Source: Cryptomeria japonica (taxonomy: Eukaryota > Streptophyta > Pinopsida > Cupressales > Cupressaceae). Taken from it: DNA of 60,000 nt. The translations under genes and the position numbers were made by a program. The stretch lies in NCBI RefSeq assembly GCF_030272615.1, contig NC_081413.1:716927867-716987866 (forward strand), written 5' to 3'. Below, piece after piece: positions 1 through 12,050 of the stretch (position 1 is its first letter; every line of letters starts with the position of its first letter). The notes under the pieces were generated by a model. That model made no database searches and was not told where the DNA came from. It saw only the letters and a program-made list of their open reading frames with translations.

Positions 1-999
1 TTCAAAACTGATTATCTCACCAATGAGATGAAGTGTGAGAGAAATAATAATGTTCACTAAAGAGCCCACTGAGGTTTGATTCCTTGGAAGTATGGAAGAA
101 GAGATGAGGCAACGTGCAAGCACCTGGGTGATTTTGATGGAACAGGTACTGCTCTTGGCTGTAAGCTGAAGGAGATTGATTATGCGTTCACTCAATAGTT
201 AATACTCAACTAGTTGCTTTCTCCAATTTAAAAGAAAATTGATTACTTCAAGTCAGCTTTGTTGAATTCGTTTGTCATTGATGTCAAATCAGATTGAGTT
301 AATGTTTGAATGTACAAATCAGGTTGTAAGAAAATATAGATATAGAACATATGCGATCAATTTGAGACAAATGAACAGTGATACCTGATCATTTTATACC
401 GTGTTCTGTTGTATATCTGCAAATAGAATGACTGTTTTCAAATCACGGCCAGTGATTTCAGACGTAGCGAGTTTGCAGTATGTGTCGTAACAAGATTGTG
501 TTTTTGTTTTTGGGTCTGCATATACAGTATTACTGTTTTTTTTCAGAATCTGTTCGAATGCATAGAAAGGCTTTGCCATGTTCAATGCTTGCACAGAAAG
601 CATCGAATGTGACTTCCAGGTGTTTGGATATCATTGTTGAGCAGCTTGCTGGTCATTCTCCAAGAAGAAATTCTCAGACTTACATCTCTACACACAGGTT
701 GCTATGCGATCGACTCAGCAAATAGAAGGAAATTGCCGCCTTGGGGGTCTATTCTTTATTTTGAAACTCATAAAGTCATTCTAGTGGTGCGATATTTATC
801 TTGAGAAGGTTTCAAATGAACAAAAAGTTTGTTTTAAAGAAAAGAAGCCACGTTAGAAAGAAGTTAAGCGGTTTTGCAGTTAGAAGTCAGTTTGGAACTA
901 AACTTAACTCTCTAACCACCTTCAGTTAGTCGACTCTCTTAGAAATATTATATCTGCACATTCCTTGGTTCGAAAGTTAGTTAAGTGGATGAAAGTTCA
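1..999. other. Intron or upstream sequence with no recognisable gene
   Basis: Short frames here have no recognisable domain. Part of the stretch may be the U3 end of the LTR that becomes recognisable after 1000. No p24 exon encoding the signal peptide or first half of the GOLD domain was found, so that exon should lie left of the window. Confidence 0.4.
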
Positions 1000-1005
1000 A
1001 AGGGA

Positions 1006-1013
1006 TATAAACC
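1006..1013 (+). promoter_or_regulatory. TATA-like box of the intronic LTR
   Basis: The sequence gggatataaaccgtg lies about 700 bp upstream of the conserved LTR module, where the promoter of this LTR type is expected. No experimental start site is known. The element sits inside a transcribed intron in the same orientation as the gene. Confidence 0.35.
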
Positions 1014-1039
1014 GTGTATATGATATGAATGTAGCATGT

Positions 1040-1492
1040 AAAACACAGTTTGCAGAGAATTTAAGGAGGATTTTTTAATGAGTGAATGTATGAGGGTGAT
1101 TGCTGTCATGCTGTATGAAGAGGATTGAGACGTACATACCTGAAAATCAATAGTTGGTACATTTTTGAAGGCAAGTGTGAGGTATCAATTTCAAACTTAT
1201 TTCCTAATAGTAATCTGATTGTGAAGCGTTTTGCAAATCAATGTTAACTGTGAAGGTTTTTTAAGTCTCTTCTAAATCTACAAGATGAGTACTTCATATA
1301 TTGAATTTGCAGTAACAGTACAGAGGAATATTATTATTATTATCTCAGTCTGAATTCAGTTTGCAGGAGATTTGTGATTGTTACTTCAGGTTGGAATCAA
1401 TATGCAGAAGATATACTTTTATTGTTTATGTTTGAATTCAGTTTGCAGAGGGGTTATTAGCATTTCAGATTGAAACCATTTTGCAGAGAAAT
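1040..1492 (+). repeat. Degenerate motif array around 'tgaattcagtttgcagag'
   Basis: A motif close to tgaattcagtttgcagag recurs at about 1045, 1302, 1351, 1391, 1432 and 1469, with spacing near 40 bp in the last copies. Elements C and D have similar repeated short motifs (ttaacaaggt or ccctgttaggag types) just upstream of the same conserved module in their LTRs, so this array is probably part of the LTR's R/U5 region. Confidence 0.45.
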
Positions 1493-2307
1493 ATATGGAA
1501 TTGTCTTGTTGAATCAGAATCTCTGTTCATTCATATTTGTAAAAGGAAATCATGGAATTGTAATAATTTGTAATTGTTGTATATTCTGATTTGGTGCTCA
1601 TATAAGTGAATTTGGTGATTCCTTTTGTTGGTGCCCTCAAAATTGTAATTCTTCAAACCATGAGGCTGGATTAGGACGGTAGATCCTAGCAGCATTTCAC
1701 ACCATGGTTTTTTCCCATCCTGGGTTTCCACGTCAAATCCTGTGCAGTTGTTCCTTGTGTGGTTGTTTTGTTTTACAGTTTCAGTTCCAATTTCTTCCAG
1801 ATTTCAGTTTGAAGGTTAAATGTTTTATTTTTCTGAAGTTAAAAGTTTGTATCTACTACTGATTCAACCCCCACCTCCACTCTCAATAGTAGAGTTGTGT
1901 TCTTCAACATTACCTTTCTACACTCCAGTTTATTTGATTGAAGGTGAAGAAGTTAAGGTGATACTAACATTCTCTTCTGTAAAGCATATAAGTTGAAATC
2001 AACCGACTTTCTTGACTGGGTACTTGTTTTCATTTGATGAAATCAATGTTCATACTCTTTGGTGATGGATTTTGAGCAGCTATTGTCCGTGCCTTTCAAA
2101 GTTATTTCATAATTGACACTAAAATAACTATGATTCTTATAAGGAGTGTGAATCACACTATTGTGAATTGCTACATATTCTTCAACAAATATTCAAATAA
2201 TTCTATTGGCTTGCCATTTAGTTAAATGGATAACTAATCTGTAGCAGAATTCAACTTTATAATGTTGTTGTGATGTATTCAGTTTTTGACATGTGGAACA
2301 TTGTCAG

Positions 2308-3073
2308 GTGAAAGCTCCTTCCGGTGAACAAGTTCATGATTCACGTGACAAGGCAGAGGATAAGTTTGAGTTTGTGGCACACAGTCAAGGACTTTATCAG
2401 TTTTGTTTTACTAACAAATCTCCATACCATGAAACTGTAGATTTTGATATACATGTTGGCCATATTCCATACTATGAGGAGCATGCGAAAGACGGTAAGC
2501 TGTTGAAAATTTCAAATGCTTTTGTATTCTCGTGGTACACTTCTCTAATAATTTAAAGCATTTTATGGGCAATTATAACAGTTTTAAAATAACAATATAT
2601 TCACTGTATTTTTTTTACCATTTGCTATTCTCTGTGGGAATTATGCAGATCATTTTAATCCTTTGATGCAACAAATTGCTAAATTAGAAGAGGCCCTTTA
2701 CAATGTACAATTTGAGCAGCATTGGCTTGAGGCTCAGACTGAACGTCAATCAATCAGTATGTTATAATTGACCTTCACATTTAAAACCTAAATGTACTAG
2801 TTTCTATTGTGTGCCTCAGCATTTTTCTTTTTCCTCTGGACATAATAATTTACATCAATATCTCCTAAATAAAAAATTGAGAGACATCTGTCTTATGTTA
2901 ATGTGTTGAGTACTAATATGTTTGTATCTCATACTGCAGTAAATGAGACTATGAGCAGAAGGGTCATTCATAAAGCATTCTTTGAATCAGTGGCTCTTAT
3001 AGGTGTTAGCCTTCTTCAAGTGTACCTCCTACGACGCCTATTTGAACGGAAGCTTGGCAACACAAGAGTATAG
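2308..3073 (+). CDS. p24beta2: p24 beta-2 type emp24/gp25L/p24 cargo receptor, last three exons
   Basis: Three exons at 2308-2494, 2649-2756 and 2940-3073, with GT donors, AG acceptors and matching phases, encode the last 142 residues of a p24-family protein. These are type I membrane proteins of the early secretory pathway that cycle between ER and Golgi in COPI/COPII vesicles and help sort cargo. Visible in order: the second half of the GOLD domain (with CFTNKSPYHETVDFDIHVGH), a coiled-coil segment (QQIAKLEEALYNVQFEQHW), one transmembrane helix (VALIGVSLLQVYLL), and a short cytosolic tail with dibasic RR and the ending KLGNTRV. The family is about 200-215 residues long, so the signal peptide and first half of GOLD lie in exons upstream of this window. 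The in-frame ATG at 2293 precedes the acceptor and is intronic. The tail and the YYEEHAKD motif fit the plant beta-2 rather than the beta-3 class. No disabling mutation is seen, so this is probably a live gene. Confidence 0.93.
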
Positions 3074-3810
3074 CTTAGTTTTTCAACTCATTTTGGAAAT
3101 TCCCTGGATGTTTGGTCACGTAGGAAAGCTGGGAAGTGAATTTTGATAAATTGTAACTCTCAAATGGTACACATCAAAGCTCTCTCTGTTTTTCTGATTT
3201 ATGAAACTCTCAGTTTCAATTGAACTGGGAGTTCTTAGTTTCTAACAGAATTTGAATTAATCTAACTTGATAGTTGTATAATGCTTATAATTTTAAATTA
3301 TGACTTGAGAATTAATTTGCCTATTTAGTTTTAAAACATTTTTGCAAGGAAACATGCTTTGAGCACGGAAGTAATGTTTTTAATTCTATAGTTTCATGTA
3401 GTTCATATTTCATGTTTTGTCCATTTCACTGTCAGCTGTCCTTATTAAATGAGGGCTTTGATGCTTTCTCTTTTCAAGGGAAGGTATTTACATTCTGGAG
3501 TGGGCTAGCCTTTGAGAAAAGTATTATATAAACAACTAATGGTGGTTGAGATAAGTGTTTTGATTTATAATCCTTTTCTTAGTTTTTAATATGGTTGTTT
3601 ATTTGATAAATGCCACTGAATTTTGGTAATATCAATGTTTTCTGTGCTCAATTCAATTACTGATTGTTGTGAAAGATTAGATGTTTCTGAAATCTAAAGT
3701 AGATTAATTTAAGCCCCTCAACCTACAGGTCTGTCCTCTGCAGATAGAAAGCGATTCTTAAGCTGTTAGTAGTTAGTACTTTTATTGGGGTTAACTTGTT
3801 TACCGAGCAA

Positions 3811-4020
3811 CAGTATTTGAGCTGTATATCTAGAGCATGTCAAGTAATCTTAGCCACAGTTATTTTTCAAAAAGAAATATTTAAACTCTATATCTACAGC
3901 AGGTCATTCTATCTTAGTTGGAGTTATGTGTTAAGAAGGAATATTTGAACTCTATATCTACAGCAGGTCATTCTATCTTAGTTGGAGTTATGTGTTAAGA
4001 AGGAATATTTGAACTGGATA
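3811..4020 (+). repeat. 64-bp minisatellite, three copies and a partial
   Basis: Unit type aggaatatttgaactctatatctacag followed by aggtcattctatcttagttgg. Starts are near 3811 (degenerate), 3873, 3938 and 4001 (partial). The 3901 and 3965 copies are almost identical at an offset of 64 bp. It lies about 740 bp downstream of the p24 stop codon. Confidence 0.8.
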
Positions 4021-4099
4021 TCCACAAGATTTTGTTAAGTAGTAAAGTAAGTTATATAACATGTTCTGTACTGCTCTGTATTGGCAATCTATATATGAC

Positions 4100-5210
4100 A
4101 AATTGACTGGTACAGGTATGGCATGCCAGGCATGCCATATCCCCGCACGAGTTCAGAATCACAGCCATAAATAATAAACACATAGGCAATTAATTATGCC
4201 AGGCCGACCCGGCATTAGTAATAAGCATTGGCAAAAATTAATAATTATTAAAGGGGCCGACCCAAATAGCAATATAAATAAAATTGGTTATGAACATTTA
4301 GAAGAGGGCCGACAAAAACCGATTAAGGGGCTGACTCAGATTTGTTAGGATGGTGTTCAATAGGTGTGACTCTTGCCAGAGAAGAGGTATTATGAAAGGG
4401 CATGCCTCTATCCAAGAATAGGGATATAAAAGGAAGAACTAGTCATCAAATAAAGGCATCGAGAAGAGGAGGATAGAAAAAGGGAATAAAAAGAAAATAA
4501 GCAGTTGATAATCAGAAAATAAGGAGCAGATAAGAAATTCTGAAATTTGAGTGTGAATTCAGAAAAAGGTACCCATAATGGATTATCAATGGAAAGAAAC
4601 ATTTGAACTATAATCAGAAAATCAGATATGACTTGATTAATAAGCAATTGGCATCGAAGGTGATCAGATTTGGATACAAGCATTCTGCATTCAGAATACA
4701 GCAGTCTTTGCTCTAGCTAGTGTTGTGGTATGCAATGTGATGATATTATTGAACATATAATCTTTTATGTATTTTTGATATAATTAATGATGAGAATTGC
4801 TAATCTTTCTAGTTTCTTTAATTATTTAGTTGATTTATTTATTCTCCTACGAACAATCATGTAGAGGTTAGTAAGGAAACACGATTGGGAGGGCAGAGAC
4901 GGGTTCCCCATCTAAGTAGGTCACTCCATGTTGGATGGACAAGAGTTCCTGCCACTTGTGGGCCAAGGGGTGTTCCGGGCACCATATCATGCTTTCCTCT
5001 CCAATCCCTATGCCGGTTGGTTGTTGGAAGTGATCGCACTAAAGAATAAAAGCAATCATTGTATGTGTTAGTAGGGGGACACGATCGGGAGGGCAGAGAC
5101 CGGTTCCCATATCAGGTCCTTGGGCTTAGTTGCGGCGAATTTTCTGGGCACCCTATTGTGCTCTCCTCTCCAACCCCTACCATGGTTGATTAGTAGAAAT
5201 GAAACTATAG
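4100..5210 (+). repeat. LTR-like segment with TATA box and 200-bp tandem duplication
   Basis: A stretch with repeated ggccgac motifs (4200-4330) is followed by a clear TATA box (tataaaagg at 4425). Two tandem units then start near 4864 and 5064, offset by 200 bp and both containing gggagggcagagac and ctcctctccaa-type ends. A promoter followed by repeated units suggests a Ty3/gypsy LTR of a large-genome plant. Neither end of the LTR, a primer-binding site nor coding sequence could be fixed, so the boundaries are approximate. Confidence 0.5.
4425..4433 (+). promoter_or_regulatory. TATA box of LTR-like segment
   Basis: tataaaagg in the context agggatataaaaggaag is a strong plant TATA consensus, placed as expected for the U3/R boundary of the surrounding LTR-like segment. 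Confidence 0.45.
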
Positions 5211-7086
5211 ATTAGATCCAAGTATGTGAGGTTATTTAACTAAATTGCTTATTTACTCTGAAAGTTCAATAGCTATTATATGTTTTAATTATAGAATGCT
5301 ATTTGTAAACAAATTATGTTGTGGAATTGTTACTTTGGGTAAAAATCAGGTATACCCCAATTTGGGACATAACATGGCAGTAGGCCAATTTTTTCTGCCC
5401 AGGTTTGGTATGGCTTGAGTACACCTACTAAAAAAATGTATAAAATAGAAAATATCAGGTTTTACTTTTTCTTGACTTATCATGCTAAAAATGAGATTTT
5501 TGCCAAGGCATTAAGGGACGTGGGTATGGCCCGGGTTTGCCCTAAACAAACCCAGAATGGACCTGGGTAGGGCACCCACAAAAGAGGAAACTGGTTCATT
5601 TTGATACTCGGACTAGCAGTGGGGGGAGAAATTGGCTAAGACAGAATAAAAGATTCACTGCTAGAAATATCAAATTTGTTGGATGGTAAATGTATAGGCC
5701 ATGTGAAATTCTATAACATGGGTCTTATTAGAAATCTAAATCATTCTGTTAATATTGGACTGTTTTGCCTTGCAGTACCAAGAGTACTTAACAGCTTTCA
5801 AGACCAAGTTTTTTAAATACTGGCCACTGTTGAGGTTGTGTAGTCATCTGTAGCAAATGGAGCAGTCCTCTAGATGAATAACTAATTTTCATATTCTCTT
5901 AAGGTCTGTTTGTGAGATTTCTGTCTTTATTGGAGAGCTTTTAGGTCACGGCTCAGCTAAAGCAAGGTACCCATGTTTATGGAAAAAAAAGCGATCAATA
6001 GATAGGAATGATCAAAATGAAATTTAATGCTACGTCAAGGATTGATAAAATATGAAAAAGGGTACTTGCAAATTCAAGAATTAGGAGTATTGGAAACTAG
6101 GAATAATGGGGCCTAGAAAAAGTAATTTTTGGGGTAAATAGGAAAAAGCACTAAAAATTTTAGCCAAAAAAACCCACGAATCTTGTGCTTTCTTTTTCTG
6201 ATATTGCTGGCGACTTGCTTTGACTGCTGATTTCTAGGATAGTGCATGATGGTTGAAGTTCTAGTTTTGTTCGGTAATTAAATTCTTTGTTGCTTTTAAA
6301 TTTTTGGTCTTTGGGGCAAATTCTTCATAAATCTCCACCTTCTTTTTGAAGAATCTTATCGTTCAAAGAATCGAACTTGGGCTCTGTTATTTTGCTACAT
6401 CCAAAGACTATTTATGAGCATCTTGAACTATGGTGTCAAGTTTTTGTTGCCGTTTGCCTCTAGTTTCTTCTCACTTACATCCTTACATACGAATGAAAAC
6501 AATTTGCCAGCTGTTTTTTGCTAAATGATCTGCTACTTGGCATCTAGACCTTATGTTTCTGAAAGTACTGCAAGAGTGGATTGATCATCAACCATATTAT
6601 ATTTCGGAGAATCAAATTCCAGACTTAGCATGCACACTCAATGTATTCGTGAATATATTTTGGAACTGTTGTCCGCCGATAAAAATGTCTACGTTGAGTA
6701 TTCCGTTGTAAAATATCTGATTTATATGATTAATAAGTGTTTAAAGCTAAAATGTTTACGATTACGGTAAGTAGGAGTTTTTGAAAGGGTCAGATCCTTC
6801 TAAAGCTAAATTCTTAATTTGTTAAGAGTGCAGAAGTTAATTTGTCTATCCAACAGAGTTGTTGCTTATTTTGCCATTCTTAGGTAGTTAAAAAAATAGA
6901 AAAAGAGGGTTAATTTTAATGGCTACTTAGGTAATAGCGCATCCGAAGTTTAATTATGATATTAATGCAAAATATTTTGCTACGTCAATGGGTCCTTGGT
7001 CTATTGGTAAAGTTGAATGGATCTTAATAAGCCTACTAGGGATCAAGTCTTGTTGAGTGAAGACTTTGATATCATAAGGAATGAGG
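5211..7086. other. No recognisable gene; decayed repeats
   Basis: No long frame or conserved domain was recognised on either strand. The stretch just before 7087 should contain the end of the 5' LTR of the chromovirus remnant that follows, but no LTR start was identified. Confidence 0.4.
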
Positions 7087-9110
7087 TTGGTATCGAGCCT
7101 AGGGCAAATTTGGTGGAATAGATACCTCTCAAAAACTTATTTAGATTTGACTGGAAGGAGTCTTGACAAAGAGGACATAGCATTGGTGTTTGGATTACGT
7201 AGGGCCTTAGTTAGACTTGGTGTTTGGATGACAAAAGTGGCCAAGATGGAGGAGGATATGCACCACATGTAAGGAGATTAGGCTAATGTGTTAGGAGATA
7301 CATCTAGCATTGATAACATAAATTGTCATTTATCAATTATTAATTTAGGAATTAATCAAGCGCATAGCAAAAAGTTCAAATTAATCATTTAGGCAAGCCA
7401 ATCTTGATTCAAATGCTAGCTCTCAAATAGGATATCAAATCTTGGCTTCTGAAGGTGGATATGTGGAGGTTTGATGGGAAGGATCCATTGGCTTGGGTAA
7501 ATTAAGTGGTTTTTATGTCTACCATATTTCGAGTGGACAAAATGTGACAATGACTTTGTGCATAGAAGCAAAAGGGTCTTAGTGTTAGTTAATTTTTATT
7601 TTGAATTGTAATTGCACTATTGTGATATCATGATAGTGAACTACTTTAGCCAATTAGCAAAGTTACACCAAATATGTTTTGTCAAGGATTAAATTCAATA
7701 GTTGCAAAATCTATCATTGCTAGTGGAAACAACATAAATGAAAATATGAATGATTTGTCTCTTGGTGGGCTCAAGTATCATATCTGATATGAAGCAAGTG
7801 TTTAATTGGAGTTCTATATTTGAGTCATTTATTATGGCACGTAGTGTAGGGGTAAAATTTTTATCACCTAGAGAAGAATTCATTAGCAACAAAAATGGGA
7901 GAACTCATGCAATGCCATCCCTTTAATATACAATATTGAATTACAATTTGATAAAAAAGTGGCCAAATAGTTAAATTTTGGTTGTGTTGGCAAATTCAAT
8001 GGGGGACACAATTGTGCTAAGAAGCTGTTCTACGTTGAGAGCACCAATGATGAAGAAACAAAGAAATGAAGAGATAGTATTGGTTTGGAAAGACTCAAAA
8101 GATGTCCAACCATCTCTGGCATGAATTATAAAGTATAAGCATCCCGCAAAGCCTTAAGATACTAGGTTTCTTTAAACAACCAAAGGTGACAATATTGATT
8201 GACTCAGGGAGTAGTATTCATAACTTCATCAACAATAAATCGACAACAAGATTGAATTGTTTTGTTTACCTAACCTCAAACTTTTAGTTTATGATTGTAG
8301 ATGGAGATAGAATTAGTTGTTTGGGGAAATGTCACAATATTAAAGTCACAATGGGAAACTAAATGCTTGATTGCCCTATGTTTGCTACACCTAACATAGA
8401 GTATACATTATTATGGGAGATGAATGACTTGTGACCCTAATAATAATTGCGACTAACTTATAGGAGTTGTTCATGCATATTGTATTAGAGGGTAGGATAT
8501 TTGAACTGATTGAGAGTTTTATACAAAATGTCCACAAATGGTAAGCTCACACCAAATGTAAAAGATTTTTAATAAGGGGGTGGATAGGAGTGTGGCTTAA
8601 CTGTTGTCATTGGAAATTCACTAGTCCAAGATTCTTGTATTGCTAAATACACAAGGAATTTCAGGGGACTTGCGGAAAAGATTACCTACCAAAAGAGATC
8701 ACGGTCAAGCCTTTCAACTTGTACTAGGAAATTTGTAACCATCCATCACCTCTTCTTGAAAGGTACACCAAAAGGTTAAAGAAGTGGAGGAACACATTCA
8801 ACACCAGTTAGAGGTAGTAACTAAGAAAAACAAGCGAATATCACAAAGCAAAACGAAGCAACATGGTAATCAATACAACAAGTTAACCTAGGCAAGTTAA
8901 TAGAGCTTGATATGAAAAGCAAAATCATTTTGGAACAATAAAAATTTTCAAATATGCACGAAGAGGTTACAATTGAGGGTAGTTATAGAGTATTTGATTA
9001 AGTGAAAGAATTCTCTTGTTGAAGATGCCATGTGGAAAACCAAAGAATTCAAGAAATAACATCCACATTTGATCAATATTGAGGACTGTGCTTCTCTAAA
9101 TGGGGGGCAT
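7087..9110 (+). mobile_element. Gutted Ty3/gypsy chromovirus (gag, protease and integrase-tail remnants)
   Basis: A primer-binding-site-like ttggtatcgagcc sits at 7087-7099, close to the complement of initiator tRNA-Met with one base missing. Reading remnants follow in family order. There is a Gag motif near 7455-7500 (VDMWRFDGKDPLAWVN), a protease active-site block at 8201-8230 (DSGSSIHNFI), and the integrase C-terminal block near 9018-9105 (VEDAMWKTKEF, then HPHLINIEDCASLNGG). Reverse transcriptase, RNase H and most of integrase are missing, and the remaining frames carry stops. A purine tract (aaatgggggg, about 9098-9107) ends the internal part, so a 3' LTR should start near 9110. Motif style fits the Tekay/Del-like chromoviruses; the lineage call is an inference. 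Confidence 0.65.
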
Positions 9111-9133
9111 GCTATGCCCTTAGCTTATTGATT

Positions 9134-9843
9134 GTATTAAGATATGTGTAGACAATTTGTGGTTGGCATAACCCTTAATTAAGTTATATGATCAATTATA
9201 TAGTCTAATATTGGTAAATAAGCTTTGCTTGGGTGACACCCAATATAAAGTATGCTATATATAGAAGCAAGTAGTTAGCTATCATCGTATGGCAAATTTT
9301 GTTCTTGCTGAGAACTTTTAGAGGTTTGCCCCCTTGAAGTGATTTATTATTCTCAAATGTTTCTTGTTGCACTCTTCTTTTGTGCAAGTTATATCATTAC
9401 ATGATGCACTCGTTTTATGTATAGAAATTAAACGTGTTAGTCTTATTAGTGGTTCAATATACTACAGTAAAAGAGGAAGATGTATTATAGATACATGTAG
9501 TCAATTTGTGGTTGACATAACCCTTAATTAAGTTATTTGATCAATTATATAGTCTAATATAGGTAAATAAGTTCGTTTGGGTGGCACTGAATATAAAAGT
9601 ATGTTATATATAGAATCAAGTAGTTAGCTATCATCATATGACAAATTTTGTTCTTGCTGAGAACTTTTAGAGGTTTGCCCCCTTGAAGTGATTTATTATT
9701 CTCAAGTATTGTAGCATATTTCTTGTTGAACTCTTCTTTTGTGCAAGTTTTTTCATTACATGATGCACTAGTTTTATGTATATAAATTAAATGTGTTAGT
9801 CTTATTAGTGGTTCAATATACTATACTAAAAGAGGAAGATGTA
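9134..9843 (+). repeat. 349-bp direct tandem duplication
   Basis: Two copies, about 9134-9482 and 9483-9843, align over nearly their whole length (for example caatttgtggttg at 9153 and 9502). They differ by small substitutions and a few indels. Each contains tatatatagaagcaa/tatatatagaatcaa, which could be a TATA box. They follow the purine tract of the chromovirus remnant, so they are most simply part of its 3' LTR, internally duplicated. Confidence 0.8.
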
Positions 9844-9957
9844 TGTTTAGTGCATTAATTACAATCTCACCTCCAGTAAATTTTCCTAAAATTGATTGAT
9901 TTATAGATGCCTTAATTTATCATATATGTTATTTAGTTGTTAATGAATATTTTGTAT

Positions 9958-10450
9958 TAAAAAATAATGAACACCTCTACATTGATCTCTTGCAATAAAT
10001 AACATAAGAATTCTCTAAACATATTAAAGACAAAGCTAATTCATAATTTATTAGCTCACACAATTAATTCATAAGTTATTAGACAACTAACCTAATTTAT
10101 AAATTTTTACTCAAAAATAATGAACAAGTACCTCTACGTTGATCCCTTTCATATCGAGAACATAGACATCTCCTAAACACATTAAACACAACTAATTCCT
10201 AATTTATTAGTTCATAATTTTTTGCTCAATGTTGATGAACACTTCTACATCAAGGTTTCTTTCATACCAAGAATATAAGCACTATGTAAACATACAACAC
10301 TAATTCATAATTTATTCGATCATGTACATAGCTAGTTTATAATCTACTAGTTCAATGTCATATTAGTTCATAAACTTTTACTAAAAAATAATGAAAATCT
10401 CTATATTGATCTCTTTTGTATCAATAATATAAGCATCCTCTAAACATAAA
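9958..10450 (+). repeat. Degenerate 120-150-bp tandem array, AT-rich
   Basis: Four diverged units start with aataatgaacacctctacattgatc-like sequence near 9959, 10112, 10234 and 10384. Each is followed by an (a/g)cataagaattctctaaacat-like block and a stretch related to aattcataatttattag. Spacing is about 150, 120 and 150 bp. No reading frame spans it. Confidence 0.65.
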
Positions 10451-11504
10451 TACTCTCTCTCACACACAGTACATCTATTTGTGTTTTATATTAATGCAAT
10501 TTTTATAGATACTTGTAATCTATCACCATCTAAATTATATATAGATTTATACATAATCTACTTATCAATTAGACTTGCTTTAAAGTGAACTACAAGCAGT
10601 ATGATTCTTAAAATATATTATATACCTTAATACAAACTATAAATGATTTGTCATTAATCATACTCTCGAATAATTATGATTTCATGTGCAATATATCTAT
10701 ATGAAGGCACTGCTTTTGGTGCAAATTTGAAATAGCTATTTTTTAGAACCAATAATCTCCTAGATGTGGCATTCTAGTTGGTCTTTCTATTTCATAAACG
10801 CATTAATACCTAATATGTTGAATATTTATTTACATGATCATATATTATTAGTACTAAACAACTTCATACTCTAGTAGTTTAAAGTAAATCAAAATTGACG
10901 ATTTCTATTAGTGTGTAAAGTGGTTTTGTTTAACTAGTTTGCTTTTAGCTTACATAGTTGATTCCTATTCACACTACACTTAAGCTTACTTAGAGGTTAG
11001 CTAAACGTTTGTCTCACCTCATGTTGATTCACCAAGTGTCCCAACAATTGCCCATAGAGTCCTACGTTTGTTTCACTCTTGGAGGGGTAGTTAGAGTTTT
11101 AATGCTACGTTCTCATTTCTCCTTGGTTGCCTTTATAAACAAGGCTCCTTTGTACATTTTGAACTAATTGCTTATGATATTTCTCATTTTGCATATTGCT
11201 TGTTTGTGGAGAGTTTTTAGTTTTGCAAGTGATCTTAGTTGTTCTAACAATTTCAAACATTAACATTTTTTTCAAATTATAATAAAAATTAGACTATTCA
11301 CTAAATATTCAATTTGAACATTAGGTAATAGAAAGACAAATGAATGGTTATATCTCATTAATATAACATATCCAATCGTAAAAAAATATAGTTATGTGAT
11401 CATCCTAATTTGAAGTTAAATTAAAATGACATGTTTTTTTCAAACTACTAGTGTATATGAATTGTACAATATAATTTCGTAGCATTTAAGTGACATCATC
11501 GCAT

Positions 11505-12050
11505 GTAGAATGTATAAGTAGTGACAATCATGCGATATAGTTGTATAAAAGTATAATAGTATTGTAAATATGAGAGTATAAAGCCAAAACATGAAATATA
11601 TATATATATATATAAATCATGTTTATAATTAGCTTGTAAATAAATTAACTATAAATACATGAGTCTTAACTATTATGTGAGAAATTTATAATAAATCAAG
11701 TTAAAAGCTATTGTAGAGATTTCTTACATTTATGTGATGCTTAGCATAATTTTTTTTAATATGTTTTCATATGTTGAGTGTACTTAGTAGTAGTGACAAT
11801 CATTCTATGATGAACATGGGAACATAAAGCCAAAACATAAAATACTTATCTAAACATATGTCTAAAATTAGTATGAGAACAAATTAAGTATAAATACACA
11901 AGTCCTAACTATAAGATAGGTGAGCAAATTTTAATAAATCAAGTTAGAAAATGGTAAGAAAACTTCTTACATTTGAGTGATTCTTAGCATTGAAAAATTC
12001 AATATGTTGTCACATGTTGAGTGTACTTGAGTATTGATAATCATACTCTG
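11505..12050 (+). repeat. About 245-bp tandem repeat, roughly 2.3 copies
   Basis: Landmarks recur in order. The block ataaagccaaaacat occurs at 11574 and 11822, the block tgttgagtgtactt at 11772 and 12015, and the block gtgacaatcat at 11519 and 11793. Units are AT-rich, and a TA microsatellite sits inside the first. No coding potential was seen. Confidence 0.7.
11597..11615 (+). repeat. (TA)n microsatellite
   Basis: A run of about nine TA/AT dinucleotides interrupts the first unit of the surrounding 245-bp repeat and is absent at the matching position of the second unit. Confidence 0.85.

Larger units (their letters stand above)
1000..1909 (+). repeat. Diverged LTR (probably solo) in the p24 gene intron
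   Basis: This intronic stretch has the layout of the 3' two thirds of a copia LTR like that of element C. It has a TATA-like box near 1006, and the module accatggttttttccc/gggtttccacgt at 1700-1733. A U5 tail follows that runs gaagttaaaagtttgta, then gattcaacccccacctccactctcaa, and ends TTCAACA at about 1909. C's LTR has the same elements in the same order before its own terminal aactaaca. No primer-binding site or coding sequence follows, so it looks like a solo LTR. The left boundary is not determined and may lie several hundred bases upstream of 1000. Confidence 0.6.

Noticed and set aside
480-725. 81-codon + strand frame ending HRLLCDRLSK
   Set aside because: No recognisable motif, overlapped by an equally long antisense frame, and in an intron or LTR setting; not supported as a gene.
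4115-4136. Double palindrome ggcatgcc
   Set aside because: Short, isolated, and without neighbours that would make a binding site or origin plausible.
7081-7272. 63-codon frame beginning at the primer-binding-like site
   Set aside because: Starts across the primer-binding site of the chromovirus remnant and shows no Gag similarity.
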